11,237 nt of DNA from an uncultured Desulfovibrio sp. (GCA_946490455.1 CAMLXE010000034.1:1-11237), one strand, 5' to 3'. Shown: positions 1-6,043, counted from the first letter of the stretch. Translations and numbers: made by a program. Notes: generated from the sequence alone by a model not told the origin.

Positions 1-303
1 CTTGATTTCCTTGATCTGTACTACAGCCTGGCGCTTCTTGGCCTCTTGCTTCTATTTCTGGGCTTCGTACTTGAACTTGCCGTAGTCCAGAATGCGGCAA
101 ACTGGAGGTTCGGCATTGGCTGCCACCTCAACAAGATCAAGTCCGTGTTCCTTGGCCAGAGCAAGGGCTTCATTCCGACCCAGAATTCCAAGCTGTTCAC
201 TGTCCGGACCAATAACCCGCAATTCGCGGGCACGAATCATTTCATTCCGACGGACCCCATCCTGGGGCATGTCCCGACGGGGTTTGGCATTAAGAGAAGC
301 GAT
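1..303 (-). CDS. infC: Translation initiation factor IF-3, partial at window edge, with an in-frame amber codon
   Basis: IF-3 binds the 30S subunit, prevents premature joining with 50S and checks start codon and initiator tRNA. The N-terminal domain is unmistakable: 'RRNEMIRARELRVIGPDSEQ' and, near residues 66-80, 'NAEPPVCRILDYGKFKY'. The start is placed at ATC (303-301): an in-frame TGA lies two codons upstream (309-307), and GGAGGG (316-311) is 7 nt before the ATC, whereas the first in-frame ATG (270) has no good ribosome site. IF-3 genes are known for AUU/AUC/AUA starts used in autoregulation. Read this way the gene overlaps the thrS stop by 14 nt, as expected for translational coupling. 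After 83 residues the frame meets TAG (54-52), then continues 'KQEAKKRQAVVQIKEIK' to the window edge, which is normal IF-3 linker and start of the C-terminal domain. So this is either a broken gene, a sequence error, or a suppressed stop. The rest lies outside the window. Confidence 0.9.
52..54 (-). other. In-frame UAG (amber) codon inside infC
   Basis: Read on the minus strand, codon 84 of infC is TAG, flanked by 'KFKYEAQK' and 'KQEAKKRQ', both typical of the IF-3 inter-domain linker. Homologues usually have Lys or a similar residue here, and AAG to TAG is one base change. No ATG or GTG restart is visible in the 17 codons between the stop and the window edge. Confidence 0.9.
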
Positions 304-2224
304 AGCTCATCCCTCCACGTTTGAACGGTTCCGCGCAATCTTCGGCGATAATGTCCGACAGTTCCTCAAGGGACTTGACGCCAAGATTTTCGCCTGTGCG
401 GAGACGGACATTCACGCTGCGCGCTTCCAGTTCCTTGTCTCCGATGACCAGAATATACGGAATCTTGGCCAGCTGTGCCTCGCGCACCTTGAATCCCAGC
501 TTTTCATTGCGCGTATCAGTTTCAGCACGAATGCCCTTGCTCTTGAGAAGCGCGCATGCTTCTTCGGCAAAGTCATTCTGTGCATCGGTAACTGTCAGAA
601 TCCGGGCCTGAACCGGAGCAAGCCAGGTGGGGAATGCACCGGCATAGTGTTCGGTGAGCACACCAATGAAGCGTTCCAGAGAACCGAGGATCGCGCGGTG
701 TACCATTACGGGACGGTGCCGTTCGCCATCCTGTCCCACATACTCAAGTTCAAAGCGTTCCGGAAGGGTAAAGTCGCACTGAATGGTCGAAAGCTGCCAT
801 TCACGGCCGATGGCATCCGTAACCTTCACATCAATCTTGGGACCATAGAAGGCACCGTCACCAGCATTGATGGTGTAGGCAAGTCCGGCACGTTCCACAG
901 CCTTGATCAGAGCTTCCGTGGCGCGTTCCCATGCCTCATCGGAACCAATGGCCTTTTCCGGTTTGGTGGAAATGACAACACGGTATTCAAAGCCGAACAG
1001 GGCCATCAGGTCACGGACCAGAGCGATAACACCGATGATTTCGTCTTCCAGCTGTTCCGGGGCGCAAATGATGTGCGCATCATCCTGCGTAAACTGACGA
1101 ACACGGAGCAGTCCGTGCAGTACACCGGACTTTTCATGACGATGGACGACGCCAAGTTCAAAGAACCGCTTTGGAAGTTCACGATAACTGCGCAGATGCG
1201 TATTGTAAATAAGCATATGGGCAACGCAGTTCATGGGCTTGATGCCGTAAACGTCGTTTTCGATTTCCGTGAAGTACATGTTTTCACGGTAGTTGGCATA
1301 GTGCCCGGAACGTTCCCACAGCTCGCGCCGCAGAATCTGGGGACCACGAACAAGCTCGTAATTGCGCTTGAGGTGTTCCTTTACGAGAAAATCTTCAAGA
1401 ATCGTACGGAGAAGCATTCCCTTGGGCAGCCAGAAGGACATGCCGGGGGCCACATCTTCATGGAAGTCAAAGAGTTCAAGCTCACGACCGAGCTTGCGAT
1501 GGTCTCTTCTCTTGGCCTCTTCCAGACGGTTCAAATAGGCTTTCAGATCCTTGGGATCTGCAAAGGCAGTGGCATAGATGCGGGAGAGCATTCTGTTCTT
1601 TTCGTCGCCACGCCAGTAGGCGCCGGCTACGGAGAGCAGCTTGAAGGCCTTGACGAAACCGGTATTGGGAATATGCGGTCCACGGCACAGATCGACGAAA
1701 TCACCATTGCGGTACAGGGTGATGGTGCCGTCTTCCAGACCTTCCACAAGTTCGACCTTGTAGGTTTCGCCCTTGTCGGAGAACAGACGGATGGCGTCTG
1801 CCTTGGAAATATCCATACGCTCGAAAGGTACGGCCGCATCCACGATGCGCTGCATTTCTGCTTCAATGGCTTCAAAATTTTCGGGAGAGAACGGCGTCTC
1901 CACATCGAAATCATAATAGAAGCCGTTTTCGATGGAGGGTCCGATTGTGACCTTGGCAGCCGGGAACAGCTTCTTGACGGCCGCAGCCATCACGTGAGCG
2001 GCAGAATGACGCAGCAGAGCAAGGCCTTCCTCGGTTTCAGCGGTAACGGGAGTCAGTTCGGTGCAAGTTACAGGTACTGGAGTACCCAGATCAAGAAGCG
2101 TATCTCCTGCCTTGCAGGCAAGAACGGCCTTGAACCGTTTTCCACTCAGTCCTGCTTTCAGAGCATCTGCGCAGGAAGCTCCGTCAGCAACCTCAACCAG
2201 CTTTCCTTCTACTGAAACCTGCAT
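290..2224 (-). CDS. thrS: Threonyl-tRNA synthetase
   Basis: Class II synthetase that charges tRNA-Thr in the cytoplasm. The 644-residue product matches the usual length (E. coli 642). The order is: N-terminal TGS domain (about 1-62); editing domain with H73, H77, C180 and H184 ('HSAAH' and 'CRGPH', equivalent to H73/H77/C182/H186 of E. coli), which removes Ser from tRNA-Thr; catalytic core with the zinc ligands C333 ('PMNCVAH'), H384 ('DDAHI') and H509 ('VHRAI'); motif 2 near 360-376 and motif 3 near 509-527; anticodon-binding domain from about 535. The start is taken at the ATG at 2224, because AAGG lies 6 nt upstream and the product then begins MQVSVEGKLV as in the family; the open frame extends 9 codons further up without support. 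It precedes infC, the conserved order. No obvious promoter is seen in the 46 nt between the start and the tRNA-Val terminator. Confidence 0.98.
   Translation of the reverse strand: MQVSVEGKLVEVADGASCADALKAGLSGKRFKAVLACKAGDTLLDLGTPVPVTCTELTPVTAETEEGLALLRHSAAHVMAAAVKKLFPAAKVTIGPSIENGFYYDFDVETPFSPENFEAIEAEMQRIVDAAVPFERMDISKADAIRLFSDKGETYKVELVEGLEDGTITLYRNGDFVDLCRGPHIPNTGFVKAFKLLSVAGAYWRGDEKNRMLSRIYATAFADPKDLKAYLNRLEEAKRRDHRKLGRELELFDFHEDVAPGMSFWLPKGMLLRTILEDFLVKEHLKRNYELVRGPQILRRELWERSGHYANYRENMYFTEIENDVYGIKPMNCVAHMLIYNTHLRSYRELPKRFFELGVVHRHEKSGVLHGLLRVRQFTQDDAHIICAPEQLEDEIIGVIALVRDLMALFGFEYRVVISTKPEKAIGSDEAWERATEALIKAVERAGLAYTINAGDGAFYGPKIDVKVTDAIGREWQLSTIQCDFTLPERFELEYVGQDGERHRPVMVHRAILGSLERFIGVLTEHYAGAFPTWLAPVQARILTVTDAQNDFAEEACALLKSKGIRAETDTRNEKLGFKVREAQLAKIPYILVIGDKELEARSVNVRLRTGENLGVKSLEELSDIIAEDCAEPFKRGGMSYRFS
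301..316 (-). promoter_or_regulatory. Ribosome binding site and non-canonical AUC start of infC
   Basis: On the minus strand GGAGGG (316-311) is followed by 7 nt and then ATC (303-301), inside the last codons of thrS. In-frame TGA just upstream rules out a longer protein. The translation from ATC begins MASLNAKPRRDMPQD, with the Arg-rich stretch often seen before 'RRNE' in IF-3. Rare start codons let IF-3 repress its own synthesis by rejecting them; that role here is inferred from the family. Confidence 0.7.
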
Positions 2225-2244
2225 AATCCACCTTCCCTGTCCGG

Positions 2245-2261
2245 GGCACATGCAAGGTGCC
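2245..2261 (-). promoter_or_regulatory. Small hairpin in the thrS leader
   Basis: The minus-strand RNA would read GGCAC-CUUGCAU-GUGCC, a 5-bp stem with a 7-nt loop, 20 nt before the thrS start. E. coli ThrRS represses its own mRNA through tRNA-like hairpins in the leader, so a stem with a 7-nt loop here is suggestive. However, the loop centre is UGC rather than a Thr-type anticodon (NGU), so a regulatory role is only a possibility. Confidence 0.25.
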
Positions 2262-2270
2262 TCCGAATAT

Positions 2271-2313
2271 CAAAAAAAGAAGCAGGGAGGAAGGTAAACC
2301 TCCCTCCCTGCTT
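2271..2313 (-). terminator. Strong intrinsic terminator after tRNA-Val
   Basis: Minus-strand RNA: a 15-bp stem (AAGCAGGGAGGGAGG pairing with CCTTCCTCCCTGCTT, one G-U pair) with loop TTTA, followed by C and seven T. It sits 10 nt after the tRNA gene and 46 nt before the thrS start codon, so it should end the tRNA transcript or partly attenuate read-through into thrS. Confidence 0.93.
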
Positions 2314-2323
2314 GGAGTCGATA

Positions 2324-2399
2324 TGGTAGGCACGAGCAGACTTGAACTGCTGACCCCTTCCGTGTCAAGGAAGTGCTCTGCCACCTGAGCTACGCGCCT
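2324..2399 (-). tRNA. tRNA-Val (anticodon GAC), CCA encoded
   Basis: A complete 76-nt cloverleaf can be drawn on the minus strand. Acceptor AGGCGCG pairs with CGTGCCT (one G-U); D arm GCTC-AGGTGGCA-GAGC; anticodon arm CTTCC-TTGACAC-GGAAG with GAC at positions 34-36; variable loop GGGTC; T arm AGCAG-TTCAAGT-CTGCT; discriminator A, then encoded CCA. GAC reads GUC and GUU valine codons. It has its own promoter upstream and a strong terminator directly downstream. Confidence 0.97.
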
Positions 2400-2414
2400 G
2401 TGATGCGAGAAATG

Positions 2415-2443
2415 TGTCTACGCACTTTGACTGACTTCGTCAA
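2415..2443 (-). promoter_or_regulatory. Sigma70-type promoter of tRNA-Val
   Basis: On the minus strand TTGACG (-35, 2443-2438) and TAGACA (-10, 2420-2415) are 17 bp apart, and the tRNA begins 15 nt after the -10 box. The boxes match consensus at 5 of 6 (TTGACA) and 4 of 6 (TATAAT) positions. Strength would be raised by the A/T tracts just upstream. Confidence 0.8.
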
Positions 2444-2446
2444 GCA

Positions 2447-2474
2447 TTTTTTGGCAATCGGCAAAAAATTTTTT
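2447..2474 (-). promoter_or_regulatory. A/T-tract region upstream of the tRNA promoter (UP-element-like)
   Basis: Directly upstream of the tRNA -35 box are an A6 run (2452-2447 on the minus strand) and a self-complementary A6T6 run (2463-2474). Such phased tracts bind the RNA polymerase alpha subunit or bend DNA and are common at stable RNA promoters. They lie between two divergent promoters and could affect both. The role is inferred from position and composition. Confidence 0.45.
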
Positions 2475-2487
2475 CGTGCATTCCCAG

Positions 2488-2516
2488 TTGCACCTCCATG
2501 CCGATATCTCTATCCT
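2488..2516 (+). promoter_or_regulatory. Sigma70-type promoter for the 87-residue gene
   Basis: TTGCAC (2488-2493) and TATCCT (2511-2516) are spaced by exactly 17 bp. Transcription would start near 2523, about 50 nt before the ATG at 2573. It faces away from the tRNA-Val promoter. Confidence 0.6.
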
Positions 2517-2528
2517 TGCATGCAGCGC

Positions 2529-2546
2529 ACGGTCCTGCAGGACCGT
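2529..2546. repeat. Perfect 18-bp palindrome, possible operator or leader hairpin
   Basis: ACGGTCCTGCAGGACCGT is identical to its own reverse complement with no spacer. It begins about 6 nt after the expected transcription start of the plus-strand gene, a typical place for a repressor operator. As RNA it could fold only with a small loop opened at its centre, so DNA binding by a dimeric protein seems more likely. No regulator gene is visible nearby. Confidence 0.7.
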
Positions 2547-2572
2547 CCAACCGTATTGACTGAAGGTGATCC

Positions 2573-2836
2573 ATGACAGCTTCTTTTTCCGGCAATAACG
2601 GCGTGGCTGCACGCGTGGAAGAACTTTTGCGCGAACAGCTCCTCGAACTTGGTGAAGACCCTGATACGCTTGCCCCTCACCTTATTATGCAGAGCATGCA
2701 GTGTGAAGTGTATCCTGATCAGTCGATGGTCTATATCTGGCGTGACATTCCCATTCTTCGGGTTGTTCCCGAAAAGACAGCTGATGGTGTCCTCTGGAGG
2801 ATGTTTACCCGTGAAGATGAGCCGGTAGAGGAATGA
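2573..2836 (+). CDS. Small acidic protein of unknown function
   Basis: The 87-residue product is not recognised. It is supported as a gene by the AAGG ribosome site 6 nt before the ATG, a well-spaced promoter upstream and codon use like the neighbours. The sequence is acidic: an amphipathic helix is likely at about 11-27 (VAARVEELLREQLLELG), followed by 'PHLIMQSMQCEVYPDQSMVY' and short strand-like segments ('YIWRDIPILRVV'), ending in 'REDEPVEE'. There is no signal peptide or membrane segment, and one Cys (about residue 44). It is transcribed away from tRNA-Val/thrS and alone in its unit. A 125-codon open frame on the opposite strand (2510-2887) looks like a shadow. Helix plus a few strands suggests a small soluble cytoplasmic protein; function should not be guessed. 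Confidence 0.75.
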   Translation: MTASFSGNNGVAARVEELLREQLLELGEDPDTLAPHLIMQSMQCEVYPDQSMVYIWRDIPILRVVPEKTADGVLWRMFTREDEPVEE

Positions 2837-3128
2837 TCCCGGCCTGGGAGGCATCATATCCCAAAGAACCTCCTTTCTCTGAGCCATGCTGATGCTCTGG
2901 CTGACGGCAGGAGGGAGGCTTCTGCTGTGTGAGTCTGGCGGCAGTCTGAGCGCTGCGGACTCTCTGGAGCGCCCTGCCCTTACGATTCCTTTTCTGAAGC
3001 AGGGAGAGACGGCCTCCTGTTTCCGGCAGGCAGCATTCCAGAGGTCGTAAGCGCGTACGCCTCTGCCACTTCACTCTTGCGAAGGGACTCGGCGGATCTC
3101 GGCGGAAGTCAAAAATGAAGAGCATGAC
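2837..3128 (+). other. Gene-poor stretch before the terminator; possible 3' UTR, small RNA or decayed gene
   Basis: Nothing recognisable is coded here. Several small stems can be drawn on the plus strand, e.g. CCCTGC/GCAGGG (about 2975-3007), GGCCTC/GAGGTC (about 3011-3046) and AGCCA/TGGCT near 2882-2903. A 54-codon open frame from ATG 2886 to TAA 3050 begins MLMLWLTAGG and uses many CTG codons but has no ribosome site. Another frame is open up to TGA 3114-3116, just before the terminator, but lacks a clear start. Open pieces in alternating frames could mean a decayed gene, a short leaderless peptide, or chance in GC-rich DNA. No SRP RNA, tmRNA or RNase P signature was seen. Confidence 0.3.
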
Positions 3129-3172
3129 AAAGGACCGACAGATCCGGAAGCAGATCTGCCAGTCCTTTTTTT
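3129..3172 (+). terminator. Intrinsic terminator, plus strand; may act weakly on gltX from the other side
   Basis: AAAGGAC / GTCCTTT (7 bp), a 3-nt internal mismatch, then CAGATC / GATCTG (6 bp) around loop CGGAAGCA, with seven T at 3166-3172. It ends transcripts coming from the plus-strand unit about 290 nt after the 87-residue gene. On the minus strand the same hairpin lies about 50 nt after the gltX stop but is followed by only TTTGTC, so it would be a weaker terminator there. Confidence 0.8.
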
Positions 3173-3220
3173 GCGGGTATGCCCTGCCCTCCGCTGCAAT
3201 CCAGAGGGCAAATTTGAGGA

Positions 3221-4612
3221 TTACAGGCTCAATGCCCTGTCCATACGGGCCAGAGTTTCTTCCTTGCCCAGAACGGCCATGGCTTCAGACAGGCCGGGAC
3301 CAACCGTGGAGCCGGTGAGGGCCACGCGCCATGGCTGCGCCACCTGCTTGAACTTCAGGCCGTTTCCTTCAACATAGTCATGCATGGCCTGATCTACCGC
3401 GGCGTTGTCAAAAACACTCAGCGCAGCCAGTGCGTCACGCAGGCCCCGGACATAGGTCCGGCCATCTTCCGTCAGGAACTTGGCAACGGCAGCCGGGTCA
3501 TAGGTCAGCTCGGAAACGGGCGTCAGCAGCATGGCAAATCCCTTGGCCAGTTCGATGAGATTCTTGGCGCGTTCCCGGTACAGGGGCACCATGGGAATCA
3601 GGCGTTCGACCGGCACATCAAAGCCTTCCTTTGCAACAAAGGGCTGAGCGAGTCTGGCCAGTTCCTCAGTAGGTGTTTCACGCAGGTAGTGCGCATTCAG
3701 CCACTGCAGCTTGGCAGGGTCAAAGGCGGCAGCAGAACTGTTGAGATTCTTGCCGTCAAACAGGTCTATCAGTTCCTGCATGGAGAAGAGTTCCTGATCC
3801 CCATGTGACCAGCCAAGACGGACAAGGCAGTTTACCAGAGCCTGAGGCAGCAGACCATCATCCTGATATTCCACGACAGCTCTTGCTCCATGACGCTTGG
3901 ACAGCTTCTGCCGGTCCGCACCAAGGATCATGGGAACGTGACCAAAGGTCGGCAGTTCCCAGCCCAGGGCCTGATAGAGAAGAATCTGCTTGGGTGTGTT
4001 GGAAACATGGTCGTCACCGCGAATGACGTGGGTGATGCCCATTTCATGGTCATCCACCACCACAGCCATATTATAGGTAGGCATGCCGTCACTGCGGCGC
4101 AGAATCATGTCGTCAAGTTCCGACACATCCACGGAAATGGGGCCCTTCACCATATCGTTGAAGGAAATGCGCCCTTCCGAAGGAACCTTGAGACGTACGA
4201 CACGTCCGGGAGCTGCTTCAAGATGCCTGTCACGGCAGCGGCCGTCATAGCGTGGCTTTTCTCCACGGGCACGAGCGGCCTCGCGCATGGCTTCCACATC
4301 TTCTGCAGAGCAGGAACACCAGTAGGCATGTCCCGTTTCCAGAAGACGATCCACAGCGGCATTATACAGGGCCGTGCGCTGGGTCTGATAGGTCAGCTCA
4401 CCATCCCAGTCCAGGCCAAGCCAGCGCATGGAAGCAAGAATGGAATCCGTATATTCCTGCTTTGAGCGTTCGGTATCCGTATCTTCGATTCTGAGTCTGA
4501 ATTCGCCACCAAAATGCCGGGCAAGAAGCCAGCAGAAAAGGGCCGTACGTGCGCCGCCTATGTGCAGATGTCCGGTCGGGCTGGGGGCAAACCGGGTAAT
4601 GACCTTGGTCAT
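3221..4612 (-). CDS. gltX: Glutamyl-tRNA synthetase
   Basis: Class I synthetase that forms Glu-tRNA-Glu in the cytoplasm, also a precursor for tetrapyrrole synthesis in bacteria with the C5 route. 463 residues, the usual length. The HIGH-type motif is 'HIGG' at 17-20 after 'RFAPSPTGHL'; the KMSKS-type motif is 'KLSKR' at 236-240; 'EDTDTERS' and 'RGDDHVSNTP' (198-207) are family signatures. An insert with C99, C101 and C126 matches the E. coli zinc site, but the fourth ligand position (H127 in E. coli) is Asp128, with His at 130 instead. The C-terminal third is the helical anticodon-binding domain. The ATG at 4612 is preceded by AGGAG with 6-nt spacing, only 15 nt after the stop of the Rsm22-family gene, so it is probably the last gene of that transcript. 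Confidence 0.98.
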   Translation of the reverse strand: MTKVITRFAPSPTGHLHIGGARTALFCWLLARHFGGEFRLRIEDTDTERSKQEYTDSILASMRWLGLDWDGELTYQTQRTALYNAAVDRLLETGHAYWCSCSAEDVEAMREAARARGEKPRYDGRCRDRHLEAAPGRVVRLKVPSEGRISFNDMVKGPISVDVSELDDMILRRSDGMPTYNMAVVVDDHEMGITHVIRGDDHVSNTPKQILLYQALGWELPTFGHVPMILGADRQKLSKRHGARAVVEYQDDGLLPQALVNCLVRLGWSHGDQELFSMQELIDLFDGKNLNSSAAAFDPAKLQWLNAHYLRETPTEELARLAQPFVAKEGFDVPVERLIPMVPLYRERAKNLIELAKGFAMLLTPVSELTYDPAAVAKFLTEDGRTYVRGLRDALAALSVFDNAAVDQAMHDYVEGNGLKFKQVAQPWRVALTGSTVGPGLSEAMAVLGKEETLARMDRALSL

Positions 4613-4627
4613 GATAGTCTCCTGATC

Positions 4628-6043
4628 TTACTGTTTCTGGGAACGTGGTCTCCAATGCAGGACCAGCGCCCCGGATTTGTCATCCTTAAGAAAATTGTCC
4701 GGGCGGCGGCAGGCTACCAGCGCTCCGGAAGGGATTTCTCCCGCTACGGGCAGGATGGAAAAGCCATCTTCCGAGCAGGCATAGCGGGCAAGGCCCATAC
4801 CGGGTACAGGAAATGCCTCGGAGAGAATGCGCGCTGCAATATCCTGTTTGTCTCTTTCCGGGAAGGGATGGCAGACAGGTTCCACGTCAGCGCCTCCCAA
4901 GAGCATAAAGGAAAGGCTCAGGCTGCTTTTGGGCAAGCCTGCCTGCCGGGCAAGACCCGCAAGCCAAGCAGGGCCGTCCGCTTCCAGAGTGACATGACAC
5001 CAGCGACGATGCCCCTGTTTTGATATGGGACAGGGACCGGCATGCGGACAGGGTGCAAGAGGTGTCATTCCCTCCTCGATTGCCATTTCCCGCAGTGTTG
5101 CGGTCAATGTTCCACCCAGACGTGTCCCCGGTTCCACAAAGAGAGCCATCCCCGCAGGGTCCAGCGCATACTGAAGCAGGGTGGCAAGTTCGCCCATCTG
5201 ATCTTCAAGATGGCCTGTCCTGTCCTTGAGTTCATTCAGGACATTGCCCGCCATGATCAGCAGAGGGTGCGATTTCAGTTCCCGGAAGGACCGCAGCAGC
5301 GGCGATCGAACAAGCCGGATCTTCCAGAGCAGCCTTTCTCCACTCAGACTGGCAAGGGATTCCAGAAGCTGCCTTCCAAGTTCCATGGGGCGCGGTACCG
5401 TATCCACACAAATCACTTCAAGCGGAACATTCCGCCAGTCCGGCCGCGCTATCCACAGAGCGATGGGAAGCGTCAGGGGACCGCTGCCAAGATCGACAAT
5501 GGAAGGAAGACTGCCATCCTCTCGCGGCAGTGACGGATCAGGCAGTTTCAGTCCCGGCAGAAGCTGACTCAACCGAACCAGATTCCAGGGAAGGAAATAG
5601 CGCAGATAGGCGGATACAAGACGCGGGGCGCTCCAGTAGGAACGTCCAAGTCCGCTTCGTTCAAAGGTCAGCAGGGCGGACAGTTCCTGAATGGCGTCAG
5701 ACAGGCCTGCCCGGTGGGCCCGGGAAAGCGGCATGACCTGATCGAGAGCCTGAGGCAGCTTTTCCAGAATGGAACGGGAAAAGGCATCCTGAGGCACGAA
5801 AAGCGGCGTATGAAGAGGAGAACCGCTGACGACTCTGGAGACCGGCTCCTGATGAGCGGCTGTCCCGTTCGGCGCCTGCCGGGTATCGGAACGCCGGCGG
5901 CTGAAGCCCCTGCCTGCTCTTTCCCGGCGCTCGCCTCTTTCGGCTTTCCCGCTTTCGGTATGGCGTGACAAAGGACGCGAGGTCCTCCTTTCAGAGGCCC
6001 CCGCGTTTCCCTTCACCGTTTTCTGTTGTGATGAACGGTTCAC
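4628..6043 (-). CDS. Rsm22-family SAM-dependent methyltransferase-like ribosomal protein
   Basis: 471 residues from a GTG start. The Rossmann SAM-binding motif is 'IVDLGSGPLTLPIALW' (182-197), with 'VICVDTVPRPMELG' as the next strand-loop, 'GNVLNEL' at 266-272 and 'LFVEPGTRLGG' at 301-311. A Cys/His cluster 'APCPHAGPCP' (331-339) and 'RRWCHV' (346-351) matches the Rsm22 signature (C332, H334, C338, C349), which in mitochondrial relatives (METTL17/Rsm22) carries a metal or Fe-S site and serves small-subunit assembly. A methyl-transfer reaction has not been settled for the family. Residues 1-70 are Arg/Ser-rich and low complexity (e.g. 'GERRERAGRGFSRRRSD'), probably a disordered RNA-binding tail. 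The GTG start overlaps the pgk stop as GTGA, implying coupled translation; an alternative GTG lies nine codons further on. gltX follows 15 nt after the stop. Confidence 0.85.
   Translation of the reverse strand: MNRSSQQKTVKGNAGASERRTSRPLSRHTESGKAERGERRERAGRGFSRRRSDTRQAPNGTAAHQEPVSRVVSGSPLHTPLFVPQDAFSRSILEKLPQALDQVMPLSRAHRAGLSDAIQELSALLTFERSGLGRSYWSAPRLVSAYLRYFLPWNLVRLSQLLPGLKLPDPSLPREDGSLPSIVDLGSGPLTLPIALWIARPDWRNVPLEVICVDTVPRPMELGRQLLESLASLSGERLLWKIRLVRSPLLRSFRELKSHPLLIMAGNVLNELKDRTGHLEDQMGELATLLQYALDPAGMALFVEPGTRLGGTLTATLREMAIEEGMTPLAPCPHAGPCPISKQGHRRWCHVTLEADGPAWLAGLARQAGLPKSSLSLSFMLLGGADVEPVCHPFPERDKQDIAARILSEAFPVPGMGLARYACSEDGFSILPVAGEIPSGALVACRRPDNFLKDDKSGALVLHWRPRSQKQ

Noticed and set aside
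92..2215. 707-codon open frame on the plus strand opposite thrS
   Set aside because: It is fully antisense to an unmistakable thrS; the long frame follows from thrS codon use (few codons whose complement is a stop in that frame). The protein has no recognisable motif and no ribosome site was found.
2271..2313. T-box-type riboswitch in front of thrS
   Set aside because: There is no room for the specifier stem or T-box sequence between the tRNA and the hairpin; it is simply the tRNA terminator.
2510..2887. 125-codon minus-strand open frame opposite the 87-residue gene
   Set aside because: The plus strand has the promoter, ribosome site and better codon use; the minus frame runs through the palindrome and lacks a start signal.
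3088..3106. Short tandem repeat CTCGGCGGA x2
   Set aside because: Two 9-nt copies in GC-rich DNA are not beyond chance and no further copies follow.
2870..3110. 6S RNA, because 'TTTCTCTGAG' resembles the E. coli 6S 5' end
   Set aside because: I could not draw the closing stem with the 3' part or the central bubble, so the likeness is too short to support a call.
2805..3125. 106-codon minus-strand open frame in the gene-poor stretch
   Set aside because: Very Arg-rich, no ribosome site, overlaps the end of the 87-residue gene, and the region's promoter and terminator point to the plus strand.
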